Below are positions 39,311 to 49,686 of a stretch of DNA of 64,000 bases, piece after piece. Position numbers and translations under genes: made by a program. The stretch's first letter is position 1; every line of letters starts with the position of its first letter. The stretch lies in NCBI RefSeq assembly GCF_030552475.1, contig NZ_JAUPED010000007.1:62001-126000 (forward strand), in the 5' to 3' direction. This stretch comes from Mariniflexile sp. AS56 (GTDB taxonomy: Bacteria; Bacteroidota; Bacteroidia; Flavobacteriales; Flavobacteriaceae). Under the pieces are notes generated by a model. The model was given only the letters and a program-made list of their open reading frames with translations, had not been told where the DNA came from and ran no database searches.

Positions 39311-41170
39311 TTATTTTAAAATAAGCATTCCAGATTCTGGAATGTTCAAGGTATTAGTTCCTTTACTTAATTCAATTTCTTTTTCAAACAAATGTTTGCC
39401 TTTGCAATCTATAACATTTAAAATACCTTTAAAATCTTTTTGTAGTTGAAACGTGACGCTAGTAGTTGCTTTTGCATTTATAATGTCTAGTCGTGTCATT
39501 TCATCTTGAACTTCAATAACAACATTTTCGTAAACTGTGGTAATTTGATGCTTATTATTTATTGCTGTTAATGATGGATAATTTGCTCCTGGATTTGAGG
39601 GTATAAACGTGCCGTCTATTAATACTTCTCGATTTTTGTTCCAATAATTAAACCAATAGCGAATCATATTTAAATGTTCTTCGGGAATGTTATCTAACTT
39701 TACAGACAATTGAGGCACACTATATAAAATATTTAAAATTTGAAGCGCCGCTTGTTCTACCGTTTCTTCTGGTCGCCAAATAAACATATCGCTGTGTACG
39801 GCTGTATTTTGTGCCATAATACGTAAATTAGTGACTTCAACTTTATTAGCAACAGCATTATTTGGTGCATCGATGCCTCTAAACATGTTACCATATTTGC
39901 GCATTAATGGTCCTATATAAGGTTGTCTAAATTCAATTAATACTTCTGGTTTTAATGAGGTTAATTTTTGAGTTATTTCGGTCATTAATGCATCTGTTGC
40001 ATTATTTACGCTGGCGAAATCTCTTCCATCTGCTTTTGTTAATTGAGTATCTTCTGTTGCTGTAAACCAACCAATAAAATCAAGCTTAAAACCATCAAGT
40101 TTCCACTCCTGCATTGCTTTTACATAAGTGTTGATCATATATTCGCGCACTTCTGGATAACGAGGGTCAAGCACATAAGTTCCTTGGCTTTTCCAATATT
40201 GCAGATACTTTCCTTTAAATTTCAAATGGTTTTTGGCTTTTTCTCCCATAAACGGCAAAGAATACCATAATAAAAATTTCATGTCTTCTTTATGAACTGC
40301 TTCCACAAGTTCTTTCATATCAGGAATACGATCTGGATTCCAATCTCCAGTATAAGCATACCCTCTATTTCCATCTTTTGTTTGCCAACCATCATCTACA
40401 ATGACGGCGCCACAGCCTAAACTCTTTGCTATTTTACATTCCTTTATAATCTCTTCACTAGTAATATTTTGATGATAACTATACCATGTAGAATACATTG
40501 GTTTTTTAGCTTCATCAGGTACTTGCATTGGTTTATAGGAGGTATTATTTGCCCACCAACTGGCTACATCGTCTATAGATTTATAATATGGAATTGTTCG
40601 GGTATCTATTCGTAATTGAACCTTATATTCTTTAGTCTTAGGTAATTTTTCATCAAAGAGTTTTATTTTAGGGTAAAAGTGAACGTCTTCTTCTTTTAAA
40701 TAACTTATAAATTCCGATTTATTTAAGGCATCGGATAATGCTATTGTTATACGATTGTTTAACGCATTGTCATAAAATGCTAAAATTGGAGCATTTCCTG
40801 ATGCTTTTGCTGAAAAACCACTGTGGTAATAATTTACTTTATCGATTGCTATTTTTGGATTCCAATACCCATTAATAGCTAATGATGGAAAGCTGAATTT
40901 TATAGTGGCTGGCTGTAACTCTGAAAGTGTGTTGGCTGTAAATGTAAAAGTAATTAGTTGGATGCCGTCAGCTTCTTCTGTGATCTCTTTATGTACTTTA
41001 AAGTTTCCTAAATCGCCTTCAACCTTAATACTATCTTTAACAATTTTTAATGGCTGAATAGCTTTGGTTTCAGGTATTGTATAATTTAGTGTTTTATTTT
41101 CATTACAAGAAAAAAAGGCTAAAGTTAGTAGTAATACGGCTATAGATTTTTGGAATATTGTATTTTTCAT
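39311..41170 (-). CDS. GH36-family alpha-galactosidase-like lipoprotein
   Basis: A 619-aa lipoprotein (lipobox AFFSC, Cys22), predicted retaining alpha-galactosidase or related exo-enzyme acting in the periplasm. An N-terminal beta-sandwich (about 30-215) precedes the barrel with MYSTWYSYHQ, GCGAVIVDDGWQ, DGFKLDFIGW containing the nucleophile Asp364, FRQPYIGP, and RGIDAPNN with the likely acid/base Asp434, and a C-terminal beta domain. This is the clan-D layout. It is 10 bp upstream of the end of the GH63-like pseudogene, in the same direction, so both were one minus-strand unit. Exact substrate (alpha-Gal or another alpha-hexoside) is unknown. Confidence 0.85.
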   Translation of the reverse strand: MKNTIFQKSIAVLLLTLAFFSCNENKTLNYTIPETKAIQPLKIVKDSIKVEGDLGNFKVHKEITEEADGIQLITFTFTANTLSELQPATIKFSFPSLAINGYWNPKIAIDKVNYYHSGFSAKASGNAPILAFYDNALNNRITIALSDALNKSEFISYLKEEDVHFYPKIKLFDEKLPKTKEYKVQLRIDTRTIPYYKSIDDVASWWANNTSYKPMQVPDEAKKPMYSTWYSYHQNITSEEIIKECKIAKSLGCGAVIVDDGWQTKDGNRGYAYTGDWNPDRIPDMKELVEAVHKEDMKFLLWYSLPFMGEKAKNHLKFKGKYLQYWKSQGTYVLDPRYPEVREYMINTYVKAMQEWKLDGFKLDFIGWFTATEDTQLTKADGRDFASVNNATDALMTEITQKLTSLKPEVLIEFRQPYIGPLMRKYGNMFRGIDAPNNAVANKVEVTNLRIMAQNTAVHSDMFIWRPEETVEQAALQILNILYSVPQLSVKLDNIPEEHLNMIRYWFNYWNKNREVLIDGTFIPSNPGANYPSLTAINNKHQITTVYENVVIEVQDEMTRLDIINAKATTSVTFQLQKDFKGILNVIDCKGKHLFEKEIELSKGTNTLNIPESGMLILK

Positions 41171-41180
41171 TTTTAAAATA

Positions 41181-42518
41181 TTAGTTAACTTCCAATAATA
41201 AAGGGGTATTTTCGGCTTCTCCCATAAGTATATTTTGTACTAATAAATTCCAACCAACAAAACCAGTGAAAATTCCGCCTTTAGATTGGTTTGCTGTAGG
41301 AGCTAAAGTAGCACCAGTATCGGCATGATAATTCTCGTGCATTGAACCACAAGTAGCAATATCATTTAAAACTAATGTTCCTAATGTAGATGCCAATTGT
41401 TTACATTCTTCTGTAAAACCATAATTTTTAAGTGCTACATAATACATGTAATTCGCTACAGGCCAAACGGGACCTTGCCAATTGGAGTAAGGCACAATAA
41501 TGTTTTCGTTATTATAATCAGGGTCTTGTTTAGAAAGTGATCGTAAACCGTATTTTGCCAGTAAATGGTCTTCATTCCATAAATAACGTTTAATCATTTC
41601 TCTGCCGTTTTCTTGACTTAATAAATCAGAATCCATTAAAGCTATGAAGTTTGAATAGCTTACACGTTTATATAGTCTTCCTGTTCTATACATATTCCAG
41701 AAACTTTTTGCTTCATCGTCCCAAAGGTGTTTCTGTATGTTTGTCTTTAATGTATTGGCTTTAACAGCATAGCTATATGCGTCATCGGTTTGGCCTAGAT
41801 TGGTAGCCACCTTTTTCATTGCCATATATTCACGATACATAAATGCAGATAAATCTACTGCTTAAATAGCACCTGGTTGATTTTTATCGTTTGTTAGTAC
41901 CACATTATTATCACCTCCACTTGACATCGCATCATCCCAATAGAATAATCCGTATGTTGAATCTAAACTTATATTTTCACGATACTTGATTATGCTTTTT
42001 ATTTGGGTATATACATCTGGGGTAATCCAACTATAATCGTTTAATTTTTCTGAAGCTAAATAAGTGCCCTGACCTATGAATGGTTTCATGGCAAATTTTC
42101 CAAATAAAGGTCTTGGACCTTTGGTTGTTATACAACCAGGAACGTAACCTTCTTCGTCTGCTGATGACGCAAAATTTAATACCCAATATTTAAGATATTC
42201 TGGTTTTCCAATACTCATTAAATGAGCCCCGATATAAAAACCATCCCAATCCCACATTTGTTTGTAAAATCCGGCGGGAATTAAATAGTCGTATTTTATA
42301 TATCCTTCCGCAGGACGAATAGATTGTGGCCTTAATTGAGCAAAAGCTTTCTTTACCTCAATGTTTAGAGAATCTAAATGGTCTTTCGATATACTTTGCT
42401 CTAAGCTACTGTCGTGATTTGTTTTTCCAGAAGAGTCCATTCCGTTTTTCGAATTTTTGTTACAAGAAATAAGCAAACTCATATTTAAGAATAAAAATAG
42501 TAAAAAGGTTGATTTCAT
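41181..42518 (-). pseudogene. GH63-like/GH37-like glycosidase lipoprotein split by an in-frame TAA
   Basis: From the ATG at 42518, a lipoprotein signal (LLISC, Cys19) leads into an (alpha/alpha)6 glycosidase: QMWDWDGFYIGAHL, GYVPGCITTKG, GLFYWDDAMSSGGDNN. After QPGAI a TAA (41862-41864) interrupts, and the identical frame continues AVDLSAFMYREYMAMKKVA to VPYSNWQGPVWPVANYMYYV and a normal end at 41181. The motifs are those of GH63/trehalase-type enzymes (WDWD and GPVWP). Only one codon is lost, so either a nonsense mutation inactivated the gene or it is translated as two pieces; the second half has no signal peptide. The original substrate is unknown. Confidence 0.8.
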
Positions 42519-43354
42519 ATGTGATCATAATTTAGTAGTCATTTTGACTTTTAAGTATATATTTTTTTAATCTATTTGCATTAATGGTAAAAAGTGGTTT
42601 TGTAATACTATATAGTACCATAAAACAAATTTTCAACAGGTAAATAGTTTCATTACACACCTATTTTTCCTTATAGCAGGGATTGTGAATAATTTGTAAA
42701 TAGCCGCTTTCGGTTTAAAGCTCCCTTTCTTGACTATAGCGGTTATGGTACAATTTCTAATCTTACTATAGGTTTTTTTAGAAATTGAAGCACTCGATTG
42801 TGGTCTCTATGTTTCTCAAAACAACTTACTTTGACCATCTTGAAGACATGAAAAAAAGACAAAATAACTTCAAGATATGATTTACGCTACTAATAACAAA
42901 AATGGAACAATCTAATGATCTTCATGGTAGGTATATCTTTCAAATTATGGTAATAAATCGTTCTTTAGTGATTTCTAAGCTTAATTGAAGGAATGTAATG
43001 CTTAATGGCTTGAGTAAATCAAATACACTATTAAATCTTGAGGGTTATCAAAATAATAAATATTTAAAGACACTTGAGGGTGTTGTTAAAGTAGACATAA
43101 ATCAAAAATTAACGATATGGTTCCATAACATTCGTTTTAAAACCATTTATTGTTTTTCAAACTTTGAATAGAGACATCTGATTTTAAGTTTTATTCACAT
43201 AAAGAGTATGCCATTGGTATTTTTAAATGCTGTTGAACAATTTCTCACCATAATTTGAAATTTATGAAGAAGCGAGTTGTAAAGGGATACGCTATTTTTA
43301 ACTTTTTAAAAGCGAACTATATCGTTCGTTCAAAAATCCGAGAAATAAATTAAT
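42519..43354. promoter_or_regulatory. large divergent intergenic region
   Basis: 836 bp between the GH63-like pseudogene (minus) and the DUF5107-TPR gene (plus). No credible open frame or relic was recognised on either strand. It must hold promoters for both units. A short repeat (CTTGAGGGT near 43038 and 43072) was the only pattern noted. Confidence 0.4.
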
Positions 43355-46300
43355 ATGGAAGTAAAAGCTTGGTCTGAAAAAGTAATAATCCCAACTTATG
43401 AAGTGGGAGCTGCTGAAAAAAATCCAATATTCTTAGAAAAAAGAATTTATCAAGGAGCTAGTGGAAAGGTGTATCCTTTTCCGGTTGTCGAAAAAATAAG
43501 TGATACCAAAATTGATAAGGAGTGGATAGCTTGCTATCTAGAGAATGATTATGTCAAAATAATGATATTGCCTGAACTTGGTGGTCGTGTCCAGATGGCA
43601 TATGATAAAGTAAAAAAGAGACATTTTGTTTATTATAATGAGGTTATAAAACCAGCACTTGTTGGGTTAACGGGGCCTTGGATTTCTGGAGGAATTGAGT
43701 TCAATTGGCCACAGCATCATCGTCCAAGTACTTATAGTCCTGTTGATTTTAGTATCGAAGCGCATGAAGATGGTAGTAAAACCGTTTGGTGTAATGAGAT
43801 TGAACGCATGTCAAGAACGAAAGGTATGGCTGGTTTTAGGTTGTACCCGGATAAAGCTTATTTAGAAATTAATGTAAAATTATATAATAGAACCTCGCAA
43901 CCTCAAACATTTTTATGGTGGGCAAACCCTGCGGTAGCGGTTAATGATGATTATCAATCGGTATTTCCACCAGATGTAAATGCGGTGTTTGATCATGGAA
44001 AACGTGATGTATCAGAATTCCCTATAGCTAAAGGGATTTATTATAAGTTCGATTATTCTCCGGGAACCGATATTTCTAGATATAAGAATATCCCTGTACC
44101 TACATCTTACATGGCTATAAAATCTGACTACAATTTTGTTGGAGGCTTTGAACATGATTCTAAAGGCGGGTTGTTGCACGTAGCCAATCATCACGTATCT
44201 CCAGGAAAGAAACAATGGACGTGGGGTGATGGTGATTTTGGTAGAGCTTGGGATAGAAATCTTACAGACAAAAACGGGCCATATATAGAGTTAATGTGTG
44301 GTGTGTATACAGATAATCAACCCGATTTCTCTTGGTTGATGCCATACGAACAAAAGTCTTTTACTCAATACTTTATGCCGTATCAAGATATAGGCGTTGT
44401 AAAAAATGCTTCTAAAGATGCTATGTTAAATATTGAATTTCTTGAAGGAGAAATGGCTATTAAAGCATATGCTACGGGCGTGTTTCCCGATGCATCTATA
44501 AAAATATATAACCAAGGAAAAATAGTATTTGAAGAAAAATTTAGTTTTAAACCAGGCATTAGTTACTCTAGAGAAATAGATTTAAATAAAAAACTAAAAA
44601 AATCTGATTATGAGGTTGTCATTGAGGCTAAGTCGGGTATTACATTAATCGATTGGAAGATAACCGAAGAGGGTCATAAAGAAATCCCTAAAGCAGCAAC
44701 AGCCGCAAAAAAACCTGAAAATATTGAGACTAATGAGGAGCTATTTCTAAATGGTCAGCATTTAGAACAATATAGGCATGCTACTTACAGTCCTTTACCT
44801 TACTATAAAGAGGCGTTAAAAAGAGATCCTGATGATATACGTTGTAATAATGCGATAGGTTTAATGTTGTTACGCAGTGGTAATTTTGAAGAATCAGAAC
44901 TACATTTTTTAAAAGCCTATAATAGACAGTTACAACGTAATCCGAACCCTTATGATGGAGAACCCTTGTTTAATCTTGGGCTGGCATTACGCTATCAAGG
45001 TAAAATAGATAAGGCATATGATGCTTTTTACAAATCGGTATGGAATGCCGCATTTATGGATGCAGGTTACTTTCAAATAGCTTTAATTGATGCAAAACGT
45101 GGTGATTGGGTTTTAGCCTTAGATACCGTTGAAAGATCTTTAGTTCGAAATTGGCATAACCATAAAGCGAGGCACTTAAAAGTAGCAATTCTAAGAAAAT
45201 TAGGAAAACAAGTTGAAGCCAATACTTTAATAGAGGATTCATTAGCGATTGATTTGTTTAATTATGGCGTTTATTTTGAGAAATATCTTTTAGGAGACAC
45301 GAAAGCAAAAGATGCTCTAGTAACCTTAAGTAGAGACGATATTCAAAACTATATTGAAATTTCTTTGGACTATGCCGATGCAGGTTTATATAAAGAAGCT
45401 ATCCAAATTATTGATTTAGGAATTGATCAGCAAACGGTTGTCTATCCTATGGCTCAGTATTTTAAAGCATGGTTTTTGAGCCTTTTAGGAGATGATAATA
45501 ACGCTAAAAAAGTTGTTAGTGAAGCTGAAAATTGTATTCCAGATTATTGCTTTCCAAATAGATTAGAAGCCGTTCATGCTTTAAATAAAGCCATGGAACT
45601 ATGTCCAGAGTGCGCCAAAGCGCCATATTATTTAGGGAATTTATTTTATAATGCTAAGCGTTATGACGATGCTATAATATGCTGGGAGCGATCCGTTCTA
45701 AACGATGGCACATTTGCCACTGCCCATAGAAATTTGGCTTTGGCATATTTCAATAAATCTCATGCTTTTGAAAAAGCACAAGTTTCTATGGAAACCGCAT
45801 TTCATTTAGATTTAACTGACGCAAGGGTTTTTATGGAATTGGATCAATTATACAAAAAGTTCAATAAATCAATTGATTTTAGACTGGCATTTTATAATGA
45901 ACATAAAGCGTTAATAGATAAACGAGATGATTTGTACATTGAGTGGGTTTATTTAAATATATTAAGTAGAAATTTTCAATATGCACATTCGCTTATAAAT
46001 GAAAGAATTTTTCATCCATGGGAAGGTGGAGAAGGTAAAGTTACTACAGCATACGTTACCGCATTATTAGGACTTGCTCAAATAGCTTTTCAAGAAGATA
46101 ATTATAAAGTAGCCATAAATTATTTAGAAGCTTCGAAGGTGTTTCCTCACAATTTAGGAGAAGGAAAATTAGATGGTGCACAAGAAAATGAGATCGATTA
46201 TTGGTTGGGCTGTGCGCATGAAAAGTTAGGCGATAATGAAAATGCGTATCAGTACTGGACTAAAGCATCACAGGGTTTAAGCGATCCTGCAATAGCTTGG

Positions 46301-46666
46301 TTTTATAATGATCAACAACCGGATACTATTTATTATCAAGGATTAGCATTGTTAAAATTAGGAAAGCCAGACGAAGCTTATACAAGATTTGATAAGCTTA
46401 TTGAATTTGGTAAAGTACATTTAGACGATACTGTAAGTGTTGATTATTTTGCAGTGTCATTACCAGATTTAATGGTGTGGGAAGAAAACTTAAACCAAAA
46501 AAACGATGCACATTGTTATTACATGATGGCATTGGGGTATAAAGGAAAAGATGATGAAAATGCTAAAAAATGTTTTGAAACTTTATTTTTTCAAGAACAG
46601 CATCACCTTGGAGCAGCAAAGAATAATATTAATTATAACTACAGGAAAATAAACCAAAATTTATAA
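43355..46666 (+). CDS. DUF5107 protein with C-terminal TPR array
   Basis: A 1103-aa protein without signal peptide, hence cytoplasmic. Residues about 25-400 form a DUF5107 domain of galactose-mutarotase-like appearance (ILPELGGRVQMAYDKV, GGIEFNWPQHH, FLWWANPAVAVND, DGDFGRAWDRNLTDKNGPYIELM). Residues about 470-1095 are tetratricopeptide repeats (e.g. NAIGLMLLRSGNFEESELHF and KAPYYLGNLFYNAKRYDDA). Proteins of this type occur next to sugar-catabolic genes in Bacteroidetes; a sugar-binding or epimerase-like role is inference. It opens the operon that continues with GH88, beta-helix, GH29, BNR_4 and the MFS porter. Confidence 0.85.
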   Translation: MEVKAWSEKVIIPTYEVGAAEKNPIFLEKRIYQGASGKVYPFPVVEKISDTKIDKEWIACYLENDYVKIMILPELGGRVQMAYDKVKKRHFVYYNEVIKPALVGLTGPWISGGIEFNWPQHHRPSTYSPVDFSIEAHEDGSKTVWCNEIERMSRTKGMAGFRLYPDKAYLEINVKLYNRTSQPQTFLWWANPAVAVNDDYQSVFPPDVNAVFDHGKRDVSEFPIAKGIYYKFDYSPGTDISRYKNIPVPTSYMAIKSDYNFVGGFEHDSKGGLLHVANHHVSPGKKQWTWGDGDFGRAWDRNLTDKNGPYIELMCGVYTDNQPDFSWLMPYEQKSFTQYFMPYQDIGVVKNASKDAMLNIEFLEGEMAIKAYATGVFPDASIKIYNQGKIVFEEKFSFKPGISYSREIDLNKKLKKSDYEVVIEAKSGITLIDWKITEEGHKEIPKAATAAKKPENIETNEELFLNGQHLEQYRHATYSPLPYYKEALKRDPDDIRCNNAIGLMLLRSGNFEESELHFLKAYNRQLQRNPNPYDGEPLFNLGLALRYQGKIDKAYDAFYKSVWNAAFMDAGYFQIALIDAKRGDWVLALDTVERSLVRNWHNHKARHLKVAILRKLGKQVEANTLIEDSLAIDLFNYGVYFEKYLLGDTKAKDALVTLSRDDIQNYIEISLDYADAGLYKEAIQIIDLGIDQQTVVYPMAQYFKAWFLSLLGDDNNAKKVVSEAENCIPDYCFPNRLEAVHALNKAMELCPECAKAPYYLGNLFYNAKRYDDAIICWERSVLNDGTFATAHRNLALAYFNKSHAFEKAQVSMETAFHLDLTDARVFMELDQLYKKFNKSIDFRLAFYNEHKALIDKRDDLYIEWVYLNILSRNFQYAHSLINERIFHPWEGGEGKVTTAYVTALLGLAQIAFQEDNYKVAINYLEASKVFPHNLGEGKLDGAQENEIDYWLGCAHEKLGDNENAYQYWTKASQGLSDPAIAWFYNDQQPDTIYYQGLALLKLGKPDEAYTRFDKLIEFGKVHLDDTVSVDYFAVSLPDLMVWEENLNQKNDAHCYYMMALGYKGKDDENAKKCFETLFFQEQHHLGAAKNNINYNYRKINQNL

Positions 46667-46806
46667 TGAATGAGGTTGCTTGTGATAGGTTAATTAGCCT
46701 AAAACTTATTAAAAATCAATTAATCTGAGAATATAAATATCTATTAATAAACATGCATTCCAGTCTTAGTTTTGAAGTTGAAAAAATAAAATTATTAAAA
46801 TATATT

Positions 46807-48015
46807 ATGTCGTATTTAAAAGGAAAATTAAGATTGTCAATGATAGTTTTGGTTTGTGTCGTTACATATAGCTGTAAAACGAAACCATCAAAAGAGTTCA
46901 ATTTAGAAGCTGTTGTTTCAAAAACAGAAAAGCAATTAAGTTATCATTATGGCATTGTTGAGAAATATCAAGAAGATAATTTATTACCAAGATCTATAGA
47001 TGAAAAAGGATTGGTGATGGTGCCTTCAGACGATTGGACAAGTGGCTTTTTTCCAGGTGAATTGTGGATGATGTATGATTTAACAGACAACGCTATATGG
47101 AAAGAAAGAGCCATAAAGTACACGGAGTATTTAGAAAGCGAGCAGTTTAATACGGGCACACACGATGTTGGTTTTATGATGTATTGCAGCTATGGCCATG
47201 GGTATAAAACAACGGGTAGTTCTAAATATAAAGATATTCTTATTCAAACAGCCAAATCATTAGCGAGTCGGTATAATCCAACATTAAAAAGTATTCGTTC
47301 TTGGGATCATAGTACTTCACTGTATACATTTCCTGTTATTATAGATAATATGATGAATATGGAATTATTGCTATGGGCAAGTCAGGAAACAGGCGATCCT
47401 TACTATAAAAATATCGCAATAAATCATACAAATACAACACTTAAGAATCACTTTAGAGGTGATAATTCGTCATACCATGTTGTAGATTATTCACCCGAAA
47501 AAGGAGAGATTATAAAAAAAGTAACCAACCAAGGTTATGCAGACGAATCAGCTTGGTCTCGTGGGCAAGCTTGGGGTTTGTACGGATTTACAGTCATGTA
47601 TCGCGCCACAAAAGATGAAGCATATCTTAAACAAGCAGAACGCATTGCTAAATTCATTCTATCTCACAAAAATTTACCAGAAGACAAAATTCCTTATTGG
47701 GATTTTGATGCTCCTAAATTACCTAACGAACCCAGAGATGCCTCTGCTGCCGCTATTATAGCTTCAGGTTTGTATGAACTTGCTGGGTATTCAAAGAATA
47801 GTATAGAATATTTAGAAGTTGCTGATACTATGTTAAAATCATTATCTACTGAAAAATACTTGAATAAAAAAGGAACAAAATATGGTTTTTTGCTATCGCA
47901 TTCTACAGGAAATTGGCCTAGAAATTCAGAAATAGATGAACCCATTGTGTATGCGGATTATTATTATCTTGAAGCCCTAAATAGAAAAAAAAGATTGAAT
48001 GCAATTACTTACTAA
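46807..48015 (+). CDS. GH88 unsaturated glucuronyl hydrolase lipoprotein
   Basis: Removes the delta-4,5-unsaturated uronic acid from lyase-generated oligosaccharides. A 402-aa lipoprotein (lipobox VTYSC, Cys23) with the GH88 (alpha/alpha)6 barrel: DWTSGFFPGELWMMY, GTHDVGFMMYCSYG (Asp120), IIDNMMNMELLLWAS with the second catalytic Asp180, NQGYADESAWSRGQAWGLYGF, and DASAAAIIASGLYEL. ATG 46807 places the lipoprotein signal at the N-terminus; an earlier ATG at 46753 adds 18 residues. It is 10 bp before the next gene. Its presence with GH105 suggests two different unsaturated uronyl linkages. Confidence 0.93.
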   Translation: MSYLKGKLRLSMIVLVCVVTYSCKTKPSKEFNLEAVVSKTEKQLSYHYGIVEKYQEDNLLPRSIDEKGLVMVPSDDWTSGFFPGELWMMYDLTDNAIWKERAIKYTEYLESEQFNTGTHDVGFMMYCSYGHGYKTTGSSKYKDILIQTAKSLASRYNPTLKSIRSWDHSTSLYTFPVIIDNMMNMELLLWASQETGDPYYKNIAINHTNTTLKNHFRGDNSSYHVVDYSPEKGEIIKKVTNQGYADESAWSRGQAWGLYGFTVMYRATKDEAYLKQAERIAKFILSHKNLPEDKIPYWDFDAPKLPNEPRDASAAAIIASGLYELAGYSKNSIEYLEVADTMLKSLSTEKYLNKKGTKYGFLLSHSTGNWPRNSEIDEPIVYADYYYLEALNRKKRLNAITY

Positions 48016-48025
48016 ATTATATTAA

Positions 48026-49648
48026 ATGAAAATAGCACACCTAAACAGAATCCTTAAGAGAGTTTTTATTATTGTAGCTTTTTATCTAACATTAACAGTG
48101 TGTGGACAACAAATTCCTAAAGGAGCTTGGCAATCATCAAGAGTTTATTATAATAATGATAAACTTGAATATGTAGCAGATAAACAAGGAAATAGAATAC
48201 CTGATTTTAGTTATTCAGGGTATAAAAACAGTGAAGTTGCTATTCCGGAAATTCCTGTTGTTCTCTCAATAAAATCGATATCTGGTGATAATACAAAGCA
48301 CATTCAGGAAGCCATAGATAAAGTAGGTGCTTTACCTTTAAATGAAAATGGATTTAGAGGTGCTTTGTTACTAAAGGCAGGTAGTTATAGTGTGCACGGG
48401 ACTTTATACCTGAACTATAGTGGCGTTGTACTTCGAGGTGAAGGAGATGGTGCAGATGCAGTAAAAAACACAGTAATTAATGCTTTAGGCGATGCACCTG
48501 AAAATAGAACGGTATTGATAGCAGGAGGTAACAAAAATAATGAGTTGGATGATGATTGGGAATGGGGTACACGTAGTTTTATTACGAGTGATTTTGTTCA
48601 AGTAGGCGATTTTACTTTTGTAGTTGATAACCCATCACTTTATCAGGTTGGTGATAATATTATTATTAATCATCCCTGTACTCAAAAATGGTTAGAGGCG
48701 AATGATTGGGGGGTTAATAATGATAAAACTAAATTTTGGCATGAAGGAGAATTACCATTATTGTATAATAGGTTTATTAAGAAAATTGATGGAAATCAAA
48801 TAACCATTGACGCTCCTATATTTAATCATTTAGACAAAAAACTATCACAAAGTTTTATCTATAAATACAATAGAAAAGGATTATTAACACATATTGGTAT
48901 AGAAGATTTACGTATAGATATTCATACGCTTGGCCGTACAGATATAAAAAATCATGCAGAAAACGCTATTGCATTGCGTCAAATTGAAGATTCTTGGGTG
49001 AAAAATTGCTCAACATTACATTTTTGGAAATCTGGAATTATGACTCAAACGGCTTTTAGGATTTCGGTAATTAATAGTAAAGCCCTAGAACCATATGGTG
49101 TAGTTACAGGAGGACAACGCTATAATTTTAACGCTTCCACATTTTCACAACAAATATTATTCTACAAATGTCAAGCTTCCGATGCTCGTCACGGTTATGT
49201 TTCTAATGGGAGAGCTTCAGTATCAGGAATTGCTGTGGTAGAAAGTACCAATTTAAGGTCGTATACAGCCAGCGAAGGTCATCAAAAATGGAGTCAAGGA
49301 CTTTTATTTGATAATTTAAAAGAAACAGAAACTAGGGTAGAAAGCGAAGGAGGCAATCGTGTAATGGGGTTTTACAATCGTGGGAATTGGGCTAATGGAC
49401 ATGGGTGGTCCGCAGCTCACTCAGTATTATGGAATTGTAATGCTAATGGTAAAGCCATCACACTGCAAAAACCTCCAACAGCTCAAAATTATGCTATAGG
49501 GTGTTTCGGAGAAGTTTCAGGGAACGGTCCCTTTGAAGGTCCCGAAGGTTTTATTGAAGGAAGTAATAAAGTGGGCTTGTATCCTAAATCGTTGTTTAAG
49601 GCCCAATTTAAAGAACGAACAAATAAAGTTTTCGACGACCTTCAATAA
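48026..49648 (+). CDS. secreted right-handed beta-helix protein, pectate-lyase-like
   Basis: A 540-aa protein with a signal peptide (ends TVCGQ). The pectate-lyase superfamily beta-helix opens with a DNTKHIQEAIDKVG motif (typical of the N-terminal cap), then LLLKAGSYSVHGTLYL and VVLRGEGDGADA. The rungs contain IGIEDLRIDIH, ENAIALRQIEDSWVKNC and similar. The C-terminal part (GHGWSAAHSVLWNCNANG) resembles the DUF4955-associated end of such proteins. It is either a polysaccharide lyase or an inverting glycosidase; the adjacent GH88 makes a lyase attractive but the catalytic residues cannot be assigned. It differs clearly from the GH141-like beta-helix proteins earlier in the window. Confidence 0.78.
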   Translation: MKIAHLNRILKRVFIIVAFYLTLTVCGQQIPKGAWQSSRVYYNNDKLEYVADKQGNRIPDFSYSGYKNSEVAIPEIPVVLSIKSISGDNTKHIQEAIDKVGALPLNENGFRGALLLKAGSYSVHGTLYLNYSGVVLRGEGDGADAVKNTVINALGDAPENRTVLIAGGNKNNELDDDWEWGTRSFITSDFVQVGDFTFVVDNPSLYQVGDNIIINHPCTQKWLEANDWGVNNDKTKFWHEGELPLLYNRFIKKIDGNQITIDAPIFNHLDKKLSQSFIYKYNRKGLLTHIGIEDLRIDIHTLGRTDIKNHAENAIALRQIEDSWVKNCSTLHFWKSGIMTQTAFRISVINSKALEPYGVVTGGQRYNFNASTFSQQILFYKCQASDARHGYVSNGRASVSGIAVVESTNLRSYTASEGHQKWSQGLLFDNLKETETRVESEGGNRVMGFYNRGNWANGHGWSAAHSVLWNCNANGKAITLQKPPTAQNYAIGCFGEVSGNGPFEGPEGFIEGSNKVGLYPKSLFKAQFKERTNKVFDDLQ

Positions 49649-49686
49649 AAAGTAAACATCAAACTAAAAAGAATACAATATTTATT

